This document shows positions 1 through 6,004 of a stretch of 6,644 nt of DNA, piece after piece. The number at the start of each line of letters is the position of its first letter. Position 1 is the stretch's first letter. The notes under the pieces were generated by a model. That model saw only the letters and a program-made list of their open reading frames with translations. It had not been told where the DNA came from and did no database searches. The DNA is from Patescibacteria group bacterium (GTDB taxonomy: Bacteria > Patescibacteriota > Patescibacteriia > S139-126). A program made the translations under genes and the position numbers. The stretch is taken from contig WFTD01000087.1 of the NCBI GenBank assembly GCA_015485755.1, forward strand, positions 1 through 6,644, given 5' to 3'.

Positions 1-77
1 ACAATCATCAGCGACCGCATCAGGGCATTAATGGAGATACTCCTGTTTCCTTCTTTAAGAAACTGTCAACGAATTAG
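1..77 (+). CDS. C-terminal end of a DDE (rve-type) transposase, partial
   Basis: An open frame runs in from the left edge (first complete codon at 3) to a TAG at 75-77 and gives 24 residues. It begins NHQRPHQGINGDTP. The RPHxxxxxxTP pattern is the well-known C-terminal signature of the integrase-core transposases of the IS3/IS481-type families, where it lies just after the catalytic glutamate. The remaining tail, VSFFKKLSTN, is family-typical in length. The catalytic DDE residues lie outside the window, so intactness cannot be judged. The frame ends only 12 bases before a TGTCAAC/GTTGACA inverted repeat and a CTACA end, as expected when a transposase gene stops at its element's right terminus. 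IS3 and IS481 cannot be separated from this fragment. Confidence 0.6.
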   Translation, partial: NHQRPHQGINGDTPVSFFKKLSTN

Positions 78-89
78 TTGACATCTACA
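64..89. mobile_element. Probable right end of the upstream insertion sequence
   Basis: TGTCAAC (64-70) and GTTGACA (77-83) are perfect inverted 7-mers around GAATTA, overlapping the transposase stop codon. The sequence then runs ATCTACA to 89. Read from the outside in, the end would be TGTAGATGTCAAC, which has the 5'-TG...CA-3' form common to elements with rve-type transposases. The left end is outside the window, so the terminal repeat cannot be confirmed. The exact boundary at 89 is inferred. Confidence 0.35.
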
Positions 90-100
90 GGAATGACAAT

Positions 101-283
101 TACCACCTACCATCTACTATCTACTTTCTACCACCTACCAATTACCCCCACCATTTACTAATTATTGATTTATATATTATAATTCCACCCAGCGCATAGT
201 TTTGACTTAAAAAAGGGTATAAGCAATAATTACAAAAACCAATCCATCAAGAAAATATTCTAATTATCAACTACTTTCTACCA
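101..283. repeat. CTAC-rich degenerate repeats upstream of murI
   Basis: Positions 101-160 are built of CTAC/CCAC/CTACC units on a purine-poor strand. A 13-base unit, CTACTTTCTACCA, is present exactly at 121-133 and again at 271-283. The same style recurs before ftsK (CTACTAACTA at 1575-1584, CTACTAACTAC at 1590-1600). No gene is visible in 90-358. I read this as dispersed intergenic repeat DNA of unknown function. Confidence 0.6.
202..230 (+). promoter_or_regulatory. Candidate sigma-70-type promoter for murI
   Basis: TTGACT (202-207) and AATAAT (225-230) each match the sigma-70 -35 and -10 consensus at five of six positions, and the spacer is exactly 17 bases. Transcription would start near 237 and leave a leader of about 120 bases before murI. 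AT-rich DNA gives such matches by chance, so confidence is moderate. Confidence 0.4.
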
Positions 284-326
284 ACTGCAATTATTAGTTT
301 TAGGTCAAAGCTATGCATTGGATTGT

Positions 327-360
327 ATTCTATATTCTAAATTCTAGATTCTAAATTTAT
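327..360. repeat. ATTCTA-type repeat, copy 1, abutting the murI start
   Basis: The 20-mer ATTCTATATTCTAAATTCTA (327-346) occurs exactly again at 1604-1623. It is followed here by ATTCTAAATTTAT (348-360), which also recurs at 1632-1644. This copy runs straight into the murI ATG (359-361), so the gene has no Shine-Dalgarno and its start codon overlaps the last bases of the repeat. Confidence 0.7.
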
Positions 361-1216
361 GATCGGTATTTTTGATTCAGGTATTGGCGGGCTAACAGTG
401 CTCAAAGAAGTAAAGCGAGCGCTGCCTGGTTATGATTTAGTTTATTTTGGCGATACTGCTCGCCTGCCTTATGGCAATAAATCAGCCGAACTGATCAGGC
501 AGTACGCTTTGGAGGATGCTGAATTTTTGCTTGAGCAGGGAGCGCAAATCATAGTAGTTGCCTGCAACAGCGCCTCAGCTGTAGCCCTTGATTTTTTGCA
601 GGAAAAAATTAATGTTCCTATTTTTGGGGTGATAAAGCCAGCAGTAAAAGAAGCACTGCAAGCAACTAAAAACGGCCGTATTGGCGTGATTGGCACGCGG
701 GCAACGGTAAACTCCAAAGTTTATGAACGAGAAATAATGTCGCAGCTTTCAGAAAGTAAAGAGGAGGCAGTAGATGATTTGAAAATTCCTGCTTTTATGC
801 GTCAGGGCAAAAAAGCAGCCGGCGGCAGCAGAAAAATTGAGGTATTCAGCCAAGCAGCGCCTTTGCTTGTGCCTTTGATTGAGGAAGGTTATGCCAAAAA
901 AGGGGAGACCAAGCGGATTTTAAAACGCTATCTGTTGCCGCTCAAAATGAAGCAGGTTGACACTTTGATTTTAGGCTGTACTCATTACCCCCTTATCAAA
1001 GATATTATTCAGGACAAATTCCGCCGGGCAAAATTGATAGATCCAGCACTCGGCGTAGCGCAGGAACTTAAGAAGTTTTTGCAACAAAATCCAGAGCTTG
1101 ACAGGTCTTTAAGTAAAAGAGGACAGGAAAAATTTTTTGTCTCTGACTTAACTGAGCACACTGAAGATATTGCCCGTTTGTTTTTGGGAAGAAAGGTAAA
1201 ATTAAATAAAATATAG
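359..1216 (+). CDS. murI: Glutamate racemase MurI
   Basis: MurI interconverts L- and D-glutamate in the cytoplasm and so supplies D-Glu for peptidoglycan stem peptides. The 285-residue product carries the family hallmarks in order: DSGIGG (residues 6-11), GDTARLPYG (31-39), ACNSASA with the first catalytic cysteine C69, VIGTRATV (110-117), and GCTHYPL with the second cysteine C207 and H209. The protein is somewhat longer than the usual 255-270 residues. The excess sits around residues 131-157, a charged stretch between the Y-E-R helix and the SQAAPLLVPLIEEG motif, and looks like a loop insertion. The ATG at 359 places the DSG motif at the standard distance from the N-terminus. No Shine-Dalgarno precedes it; an ATTCTA repeat does. 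Identification is firm. Confidence 0.96.
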   Translation: MIGIFDSGIGGLTVLKEVKRALPGYDLVYFGDTARLPYGNKSAELIRQYALEDAEFLLEQGAQIIVVACNSASAVALDFLQEKINVPIFGVIKPAVKEALQATKNGRIGVIGTRATVNSKVYEREIMSQLSESKEEAVDDLKIPAFMRQGKKAAGGSRKIEVFSQAAPLLVPLIEEGYAKKGETKRILKRYLLPLKMKQVDTLILGCTHYPLIKDIIQDKFRRAKLIDPALGVAQELKKFLQQNPELDRSLSKRGQEKFFVSDLTEHTEDIARLFLGRKVKLNKI

Positions 1217-1336
1217 GATAGCTACTCTTAGGTCCTGACAAGATTTTCAATATATGCTAGCCTAGAATTACACGCGCGTGATCCGTTCTTTTTTATTTTA
1301 ACTCCAACACCCCAACACCTAAAAAAAGGAGGTGTA

Positions 1337-1459
1337 ATGCATCGCCCTAATTTAATTTTTTACTATGATTTTTTCGGCGATGCGGGGGTGCAGCCTGACA
1401 ACCGAACTTGGATTTATCGTCGTCGCCATTGGGCGACAGTGAATCCGCCATTTGGCTAG
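1337..1459 (+). CDS. 40-residue small ORF with perfect Shine-Dalgarno
   Basis: ATG at 1337 to TAG at 1457-1459 encodes 40 residues (starting MHRPNLIFYYDFFGDAG, ending ATVNPPFG). It is preceded by AAGGAGGTG (1326-1334), a nine-base match to the anti-Shine-Dalgarno complement, although the spacing to ATG is short. It is the only start in the window with such a site. The peptide is aromatic and Arg-rich (YRRRHW), with no signal peptide or membrane segment, and I recognise no family. The frame coincides with the hairpins of the candidate RNA, and base pairing alone could explain its composition. The AGGTG of the Shine-Dalgarno also pairs within a hairpin. It may be a real small protein, a leader peptide, or a chance frame inside an RNA gene. 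Confidence 0.35.
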   Translation: MHRPNLIFYYDFFGDAGVQPDNRTWIYRRRHWATVNPPFG

Positions 1460-1496
1460 CACCACCCCTGAATTTATTTTAAATTTTCCCCGGGTC

Positions 1497-1526
1497 GAGT
1501 AGCCTTTAAGGCTCCTCTCTTTTTTA
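1497..1526 (+). terminator. Intrinsic terminator after the small-RNA/small-ORF locus
   Basis: GAG (1497-1499) and AGCCT (1501-1505) pair with AGGCT (1509-1513) and CTC (1515-1517), with one T/C mismatch and a TTA loop. The tract TCTTTTTTATTT follows at once. It lies 38 bases after the small ORF's stop and about 270 bases before ftsK. It therefore ends transcription of the preceding locus (and any murI read-through) and separates it from the ftsK operon. Confidence 0.7.
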
Positions 1527-1574
1527 TTTATTTTTTAAGTAAAACTATGTGCTGAGCTAACCACCAGCTGCTCT

Positions 1575-1644
1575 CTACTAACTATCCCCCTACTAACTAC
1601 CAAATTCTATATTCTAAATTCTATATTCAATATTCTAAATTTAT
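1575..1644. repeat. CTAC plus ATTCTA repeat block, copy 2
   Basis: CTACTAACTA (1575-1584) and CTACTAACTAC (1590-1600) are followed by the 20-mer at 1604-1623, identical to 327-346, then ATTCTAAATTTAT (1632-1644), identical to 348-360. The order of the two repeat types is the same as upstream of murI. Here the block sits about 150 bases before ftsK instead of touching its start codon. Confidence 0.7.
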
Positions 1645-1646
1645 AC

Positions 1647-1668
1647 ATTCGCACATTCGTACGAATGT
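1647..1668. repeat. Palindromic repeat ACATTCGT/ACGAATGT, copy 1
   Basis: Positions 1653-1668 are a perfect 16-bp palindrome. The left flank ATTCGCAC repeats the half-site with one change, giving two direct CATTCGYA units and then one inverted unit. Nineteen bases (1647-1665) recur exactly in reverse complement at 6592-6610. It could be a protein-binding site, a cruciform-forming repeat or the scar of a small mobile repeat. The copy lies about 85 bases upstream of the ftsK promoter. Confidence 0.7.
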
Positions 1669-1730
1669 CCCAACGAGAGATTGATTAAAGAGGGGAGGCG
1701 GTGGTTGTACAAATTTTGTGTGCACTGCCT

Positions 1731-1760
1731 TTGGGTTTGTTTGGTTTTTTGTGGTATAAT
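1731..1760 (+). promoter_or_regulatory. Extended -10 promoter for the ftsK-recA operon
   Basis: A consensus TATAAT (1755-1760) is preceded by TGG (1752-1754), forming a TGnTATAAT extended -10. The -35 is weak (TTGGGT, 1731-1736, spacer 18), as is usual with extended -10 promoters. Transcription should start near 1767, leaving a leader of about 29 bases to the ftsK ATG. Just upstream, AGGCGGTG (1696-1703) can pair with CACTGCCT (1723-1730) and could be a regulatory site. No LexA-type operator is apparent. Confidence 0.7.
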
Positions 1761-1795
1761 AGGTAAAGTAAGATCTGCTTTTTCCTGTTTTATTT

Positions 1796-3991
1796 ATGGC
1801 CAAAAGAAAAAAAAGGCAAAGCCCGAAGTGGCGTTTTAATTTTGCAGACAATTTTTCCCTTGACCCTGAAACCAAACATTCAATCAGAGTGATTTTTTTG
1901 TTGGTGGCAGCAGCTATCTTGATTTTATCTTTGTTTTCTTTGGCCGGGCCTGTAGGCGAAAAATTAAGATTAGGGCTAATCGTCCTTTTTGGCAAAGCTT
2001 ATTTTATTTATCCGTTTGTTTTGTTTGGCTGGGGGCTTTTGCTGGCTGCCAAAAATAAGATTTCTATTTCTCCAGCCAATTACCTGGGAGCGGTTGTTTT
2101 GTTTTTGGCTTTGCAGGGACTACTTCATGCCCGGCCTGAGCCCTGGCCGCTTTCTTGGGAGTTTTTTAAGCAGGGCTTAGGGGGCGGATATGTAGGCTGG
2201 TTTGTCTCCACACCTTTGCTTAAAGTTTTGGGATTTTGGGCGGCAATCATCTTGCTGGTTGCTTTGCTTTTGACTGGCATATTTTTGACCTTTAACACTT
2301 CCCTGCAAGCTTTGTTTTCTTGGTTGTCATACCCTGCTTATATAAAAAATAAAATATTGGAATGGAAAGAAAGACGCAGCTTAGACCAACCAGCTGATGA
2401 TTATGATAGTTATGCCGGTGAGACAGAAGAGGCGGAGGATGAACCAGAAGAAGATTTGGAGGTAGAGCATGAGGTTGAAGAAGAAAGTGAAGTTGATTTT
2501 TCTAGCCAGGATTTAACTGATGATACCAAGCAGTTGGATATGGGAATCAAAACCAAGAGACGAACAAAAATAGACATTCCTCTGCATTTGCTTGATGGCA
2601 GTCGCTCCAAACCAACTAGTGGAGATGTGATGGCTAACAAAGAAAAGATTAGAAAAACTTTGCAGAATTTTGGCATTGAGGTAGAAATGGGCGAGGTTAG
2701 CGTGGGGCCTACTGTAACTCAATACACTTTGCGGCCAGCCGAAGGAGTAAAATTGTCTGCTATTACGGCTTTGCAAAATGACTTGGCTTTGGCCTTGGCA
2801 GCTCATCCGATCCGAATTGAAGCTCCAATCCCAGGCAAGGCGCTGGTAGGAATAGAGGTTCCCAACCAGTCAATTGCCACTGTGGCGCTCAAGGATATTA
2901 TTGGCAGCCGTGAATTTGCTCAGCGCAAGTCAAATTTAACTATTGGTTTAGGAAAAGATGTGGCTGGCAAGGTTTGGTTGGCTGATCTTGCTACTATGCC
3001 GCACCTTTTGATTGCTGGCGCTACTGGCAGCGGTAAGTCGGTTTGTATCAATACTTTAATTTTGAGCTTACTTTACCAAAACAGCCCTGATGATTTAAAG
3101 TTTATTTTGGTTGATCCTAAACGAGTAGAGCTTAGTTTGTATGACAGCCTGCCTTATTTGCTTACTCCAGTTATTACTGATGCTCAAAAAACTATCAATG
3201 CCTTGAAATGGCTCTTGGCTGAGATGGACAGCCGTTATCAAAAGTTATCGTCCATATCGCAACGCAATATTGTTGGTTATAATAAAGTTAGCGAGGAAAA
3301 GATGCCTTATATTGTATTAATTATTGATGAGTTGGCTGACCTTATGTCAGTGGCAGCAGCAGAAGTGGAAGGGGCAATTATCAGGTTGGCGCAAATGGCT
3401 CGAGCTGTAGGAATTCATTTGGTACTGGCAACTCAACGTCCTTCAGTTGATGTTATAACTGGACTAATCAAAGCCAATATAACATCTCGTATTGCTTTTG
3501 CGGTTGCATCCCAGACTGATTCGCGCACGATTTTGGATGCGGCTGGCGCAGAAAAATTGTTAGGCCGCGGAGATATGCTTTATACATCAGCTCAATTGTC
3601 CAAACCAAAAAGACTGCAGGGCGCGTTTGTATCAGAAGCTGAAATTCAAAGAGTGGTAGCATATATCAAAAAAGTGGGAGGAGAGGTTGACTACAATGAG
3701 GAAGTAACAGCCAAAACAACTTCAGCTGTTAATGCGGTTGATGGTCAGGGCGATGATCCTTTATTGGAGGAAGCTGAACGGCTGGTTATTCAAGCAGGCA
3801 AAGCTTCCGCTTCTTATTTGCAGAGGCGTTTGCGAGTTGGCTATGCCCGCGCTGCTAGATTGATTGATTTGCTTGAGGCCAAGGGGATTGTTGGTCCAGC
3901 CGATGGCGCTAAACCAAGAGAAGTTTTGGTTTCCCCTGAGGAATTAACAGAGGAAACAGAAGAAGATAACAACAACCATTATGATGAATAA
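1796..3991 (+). CDS. ftsK: DNA translocase FtsK
   Basis: FtsK is a septum-anchored hexameric ATPase that pumps chromosomal DNA during division. The 731-residue product starts with a basic stretch (AKRKKRQ), then four hydrophobic segments at about 30-50, 58-84, 97-111 and 144-166. A very acidic, probably disordered linker follows at about 201-243. The motor has Walker A GATGSGKS (408-415), Walker B IVLIIDE with D511, and ATQRPS (545-550) followed by the typical VDVITGLIKAN stretch. The C-terminal winged-helix gamma domain, which in the family reads oriented DNA sequences, starts near DDPLL (653) and contains YLQRRLRVGYARAARLID. The protein is shorter than E. coli FtsK (about 1,330 residues) because it lacks the long Pro/Gln linker, like SpoIIIE-size homologues. 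ATG 1796 follows the promoter closely and has no Shine-Dalgarno. The gene overlaps the next by 11 bases. Confidence 0.96.
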   Translation: MAKRKKRQSPKWRFNFADNFSLDPETKHSIRVIFLLVAAAILILSLFSLAGPVGEKLRLGLIVLFGKAYFIYPFVLFGWGLLLAAKNKISISPANYLGAVVLFLALQGLLHARPEPWPLSWEFFKQGLGGGYVGWFVSTPLLKVLGFWAAIILLVALLLTGIFLTFNTSLQALFSWLSYPAYIKNKILEWKERRSLDQPADDYDSYAGETEEAEDEPEEDLEVEHEVEEESEVDFSSQDLTDDTKQLDMGIKTKRRTKIDIPLHLLDGSRSKPTSGDVMANKEKIRKTLQNFGIEVEMGEVSVGPTVTQYTLRPAEGVKLSAITALQNDLALALAAHPIRIEAPIPGKALVGIEVPNQSIATVALKDIIGSREFAQRKSNLTIGLGKDVAGKVWLADLATMPHLLIAGATGSGKSVCINTLILSLLYQNSPDDLKFILVDPKRVELSLYDSLPYLLTPVITDAQKTINALKWLLAEMDSRYQKLSSISQRNIVGYNKVSEEKMPYIVLIIDELADLMSVAAAEVEGAIIRLAQMARAVGIHLVLATQRPSVDVITGLIKANITSRIAFAVASQTDSRTILDAAGAEKLLGRGDMLYTSAQLSKPKRLQGAFVSEAEIQRVVAYIKKVGGEVDYNEEVTAKTTSAVNAVDGQGDDPLLEEAERLVIQAGKASASYLQRRLRVGYARAARLIDLLEAKGIVGPADGAKPREVLVSPEELTEETEEDNNNHYDE

Positions 3992-4721
3992 TATTTCTGT
4001 ATCCATTTGGAAAAAAAGAAGATTGGAAAACAATAGCATTTCAAGTTTTTATGTTGCCAATCCAGTTGGCATTGGCGAACTTTTGCGCCAACAGCGGGAA
4101 GATTTGGGCTTAAGCCTGGAACAAGTTAGCAAAAGAACATTGATCCATCGACGGTATCTTGAGGCCTTGGAGGCAGAGAGGTGGGATCAGCTTCCGGGCA
4201 AAGTTTATGCCCAAAACTTTCTTAAGCGTTATGCGCAGGAACTTAATATAGACAGTGAGGGGATAGTAAAAGTTTTTCAAAAACAAACAAATGGTTTATT
4301 AACAGACAGCCACAATAAGTTACAGCCAGCGTTGCCATTGCCACAAAAGCATTTTTGGGACATACCAAGGTTGATTAAGGCCAGCATTTTGACGGTTGTT
4401 ATTATTTCTTTTGTGGCTTATTTGATTTATAGCATTTACAGCTTTGTAAGCCCTCCGCAACTGGCTATTAGCTCTCCCCAAAATAGACAGATAATAGTAT
4501 CATCTCCTCAAGTTGTAGTGAAGGGGGTCACTGAGCCAGAGGCGGAAGTGAGGATAAATGGCCAACGAGTTCCTATACTTGAAGGGAGGTTTGAGGAAGT
4601 AATTGATTTGCAAAGAGGTCTTAATACAATTACAATAAGAGCAAAGAAAAAATATTCCAAACCACGGGTAGAAAGGTTTTTGGTCGTGTGGACGGAAGAG
4701 TCAATTTCTAAAAACAATTAA
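3981..4721 (+). CDS. RodZ-like helix-turn-helix membrane protein
   Basis: The 246-residue protein has three parts. A cytoplasmic RodZ/HTH_25-type helix-turn-helix lies at about 28-98 (IGELLRQQREDLGLSLEQV, then YLEALEAERWDQLPGKVYAQNFLKRYAQEL). One transmembrane helix follows at about 133-156. The outer part (about 160-236) is beta-rich with an Ig-like pattern (VVVKGVTEPEAEVRINGQRVPI... GLNTITIRA), resembling glucodextranase-B-type or bacterial Ig-like modules rather than the usual RodZ C-terminal domain. In well-studied bacteria RodZ links MreB to the envelope. No mreB is in the window, so this role is inferred from architecture. The start overlaps the end of ftsK (stop 3989-3991), suggesting translational coupling. 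A second ATG at 3984 is equally possible. About 27 residues precede the conserved fold. Confidence 0.85.
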   Translation: MMNNISVSIWKKRRLENNSISSFYVANPVGIGELLRQQREDLGLSLEQVSKRTLIHRRYLEALEAERWDQLPGKVYAQNFLKRYAQELNIDSEGIVKVFQKQTNGLLTDSHNKLQPALPLPQKHFWDIPRLIKASILTVVIISFVAYLIYSIYSFVSPPQLAISSPQNRQIIVSSPQVVVKGVTEPEAEVRINGQRVPILEGRFEEVIDLQRGLNTITIRAKKKYSKPRVERFLVVWTEESISKNN

Positions 4722-4730
4722 AAATAATAT

Positions 4731-5759
4731 ATGCCTGACAAAAATAACAATTCAACTGATAACAAGTTGCAAGCTGCTCAAGCCGCGATCGACCAAATTA
4801 AGCAGAAATACGGCGAGGGATCAATTATGAAATTTGGCGAAGCTAAGATCTTGGAAATAGAAGCTATCCCTACTGGTTGCCTATCTTTGGATATTGCTTT
4901 GGGTATTGGCGGCGTTCCGCGTGGCAGGATTGTTGAGGTTTTTGGTCCAGAGGCATCTGGTAAAACTACTTTAGCTCAACATATTGTGGCCGAAGTGCAA
5001 AAGCGTGGCGGGATTGCTGCTTTTGTTGACGCTGAGCACGCTCTTGATCCTGACTATGCCCGGCGGATTGGTGTTAATGTAGATGAACTTTTGATTTCTC
5101 AACCTGATACCGGCGAGCAAGCATTAGAAATAGTTGAAACTTTGGTGCGTTCCAATGGGGTAGATGTGATCGTGGTTGATTCAGTGGCGGCGCTTGTGCC
5201 CAAAGCTGAGATTGAGGGTGAGATGGGTGATCAGCATATGGGACTGCAGGCGCGGCTAATGTCCCAAGCTCTGCGCAAACTGGCTGGTATTATTGCCAAA
5301 ACTAGAACGGTGGTTATTTTTATCAATCAAACCCGCATGAAGATTGGCGTTTTCTTTGGCAATCCTGAAACTACCACTGGCGGCACCGCTCTTAAGTTTT
5401 ACTCCTCAGTGCGGATTGAGGTAAGGCGTTCAGCCCAGATTAAAAAGGGTGATAAAATAATCGGCAATCGCGTCAAAGTTAAAGTAGTAAAAAACAAAGT
5501 AGCTGCTCCTTTCCGTACCACTGAGTTTGATATTATGTACAATGAGGGCATTTCTCGGGCTGGTGATATGTTGGATACTGGCGTGCAGTGGGGCGTGGTC
5601 ACCAAATCAGGCAATACTTACTCTTTTGGCGAGGAAAAATTAGGCGTTGGCAGAGAAGCGGCTAAACAATACCTCAAAGAACATCCCAAACTAATGGACA
5701 AAATTTATAAGGAAGTTTGGAAGGCGGTCAAAGCCAAACGTCAGGAAGAGAATAAATAA
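4731..5759 (+). CDS. recA: Recombinase RecA
   Basis: RecA forms ATP-dependent filaments on single-stranded DNA, catalyses homologous pairing and strand exchange, and activates the SOS response where LexA exists. The 342-residue product has Walker A GPEASGKT (72-79), VDAEHALD with the catalytic glutamate at 102, QPDTGEQALEI (125-135), Walker B VIVVDS (146-151), and the L2 region FGNPETTTGG (209-218). It has small departures from common RecA sequences: INQTRMKIG for INQIRMKIG, GGTALKFY for GGNALKFY, and EASGKT for ESSGKT. The C-terminus ends in a mixed KRQEENK tail, not the strongly acidic tail of E. coli RecA. There is no intein. The gene starts nine bases after the preceding stop with no Shine-Dalgarno, as the last gene of the operon, and no LexA-like box is visible before it. 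Confidence 0.97.
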   Translation: MPDKNNNSTDNKLQAAQAAIDQIKQKYGEGSIMKFGEAKILEIEAIPTGCLSLDIALGIGGVPRGRIVEVFGPEASGKTTLAQHIVAEVQKRGGIAAFVDAEHALDPDYARRIGVNVDELLISQPDTGEQALEIVETLVRSNGVDVIVVDSVAALVPKAEIEGEMGDQHMGLQARLMSQALRKLAGIIAKTRTVVIFINQTRMKIGVFFGNPETTTGGTALKFYSSVRIEVRRSAQIKKGDKIIGNRVKVKVVKNKVAAPFRTTEFDIMYNEGISRAGDMLDTGVQWGVVTKSGNTYSFGEEKLGVGREAAKQYLKEHPKLMDKIYKEVWKAVKAKRQEENK

Positions 5760-5873
5760 TTATAAACAAGGGTTTTAGTTGGGTATATTTGCAAAAAATA
5801 ACCATATAGATAGACTTGATTTGGGTAAAGTTTATAGCAATGGAAAATATTATTTGGTGTTTAGATAACAATT

Positions 5874-5900
5874 ATCTCCGGAGTTTTCTCCGGAGATTTT
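5874..5900 (+). terminator. Intrinsic terminator of the ftsK-recA operon
   Basis: ATCTCCGGAG (5874-5883) and CTCCGGAGAT (5888-5897) form a perfect 10-bp stem with a TTTT loop, followed by TTTTACT. It is 114 bases after the recA stop. I see nothing convincing in 5760-5873, only a 30-codon frame without a ribosome site that runs through the terminator. The terminator could also belong to the left flank of the adjacent insertion sequence and shield its transposase from read-through. Confidence 0.85.
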
Positions 5901-5918
5901 TACTACCTTATCAGGAAA

Positions 5919-5965
5919 CCCCACACGATTGAGCTTGGTGAATCACCAAGCGAATGAGTGTGGGG
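5919..5965 (+). repeat. Left-end nested hairpin of the IS
   Basis: The outer stem CCCCACAC (5919-5926) pairs with GTGTGGGG (5958-5965). The inner stem GCTTGGTG (5933-5940) pairs with CACCAAGC (5944-5951) around an AAT loop. The 6x6 internal loop (GATTGA opposite GAATGA) can form tandem G-A mismatches at both ends. In the family such hairpins are bound by the TnpA dimer on the transposing strand. Confidence 0.85.
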
Positions 5966-5972
5966 ATGAATG

Positions 5973-5997
5973 TCATAGCACACATAGTGTGCTATGA
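5973..5997 (+). promoter_or_regulatory. Perfect hairpin just upstream of the tnpA start
   Basis: TCATAGCACAC (5973-5983) and GTGTGCTATGA (5987-5997) form an 11-bp stem with an ATA loop, ending seven bases before the tnpA ATG at 6005. It occupies the place where a ribosome site would lie. In IS200 of enterobacteria a 5' leader hairpin restrains transposase translation, and a similar role is inferred here. Confidence 0.55.
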
Positions 5998-6004
5998 TGT
6001 TAGC

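Larger units (their letters stand above)
1315..1526 (+). ncRNA. Candidate structured RNA between murI and ftsK
   Basis: A GC-rich island in AT-rich surroundings folds into consecutive strong helices. ACACCT (1315-1320) pairs with AGGTGT (1330-1335). GCATCGCC (1339-1346) pairs with GGCGATGC (1376-1383) across a 29-base AT-rich loop. GGGG (1384-1387), GTGC (1388-1391) and AGCC (1392-1395) pair with GGCT (1454-1457), GCAC (1459-1462) and CCCC (1465-1468) with only small bulges. Inside that arm GGATT (1410-1414) pairs with AATCC (1442-1446), and GTCGCC (1422-1427) pairs with GGCGAC (1432-1437) around an ATTG loop. An intrinsic terminator at 1497-1526 gives a natural 3' end. A possible -10 (TAGAAT, 1263-1268) lacks a good -35. 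I see no tmRNA, RNase P, SRP or tRNA signatures. The strand and the 5' end are inferred from the terminator. Confidence 0.5.

Noticed and set aside
1..81. Frame 1 reading (ending at TGA 79-81) as the partial gene at the left edge
   Set aside because: It has no recognisable motif, while frame 3 gives the clear RPHxxxxxxTP transposase signature.
1271..1299. CACGCGCGTG palindrome followed by a T-rich run, as a murI terminator
   Set aside because: As a hairpin it gives only three pairs around a four-base loop, too weak to support a terminator call. It may instead be a small binding site.
1647..1668. CRISPR or tandem array based on CATTCGYA units
   Set aside because: There are only two direct units and one inverted unit with no spacers, so it is a palindromic repeat and not an array.
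1627..1995. Minus-strand 122-codon frame over the ftsK promoter region
   Set aside because: It runs antisense through repeats, the promoter and the start of ftsK with no domain pattern. It is a shadow frame.
4700..4735. SOS/LexA operator or separate promoter for recA
   Set aside because: The nine-base gap and preceding codons show no LexA-like dyad and no convincing -10/-35 pair, so recA is best read as part of the ftsK operon.
5840..5932. 30-codon ORF starting MENIIWCLDNN after recA
   Set aside because: It has no ribosome site, runs through the recA terminator stem and into the IS left hairpin, and matches no family.
5954..6004. Upstream extension of tnpA to an ATG at 5954
   Set aside because: The 17 extra codons lie wholly within the left-end and leader hairpins and do not resemble TnpA N-termini, while the family start pattern begins at 6005.
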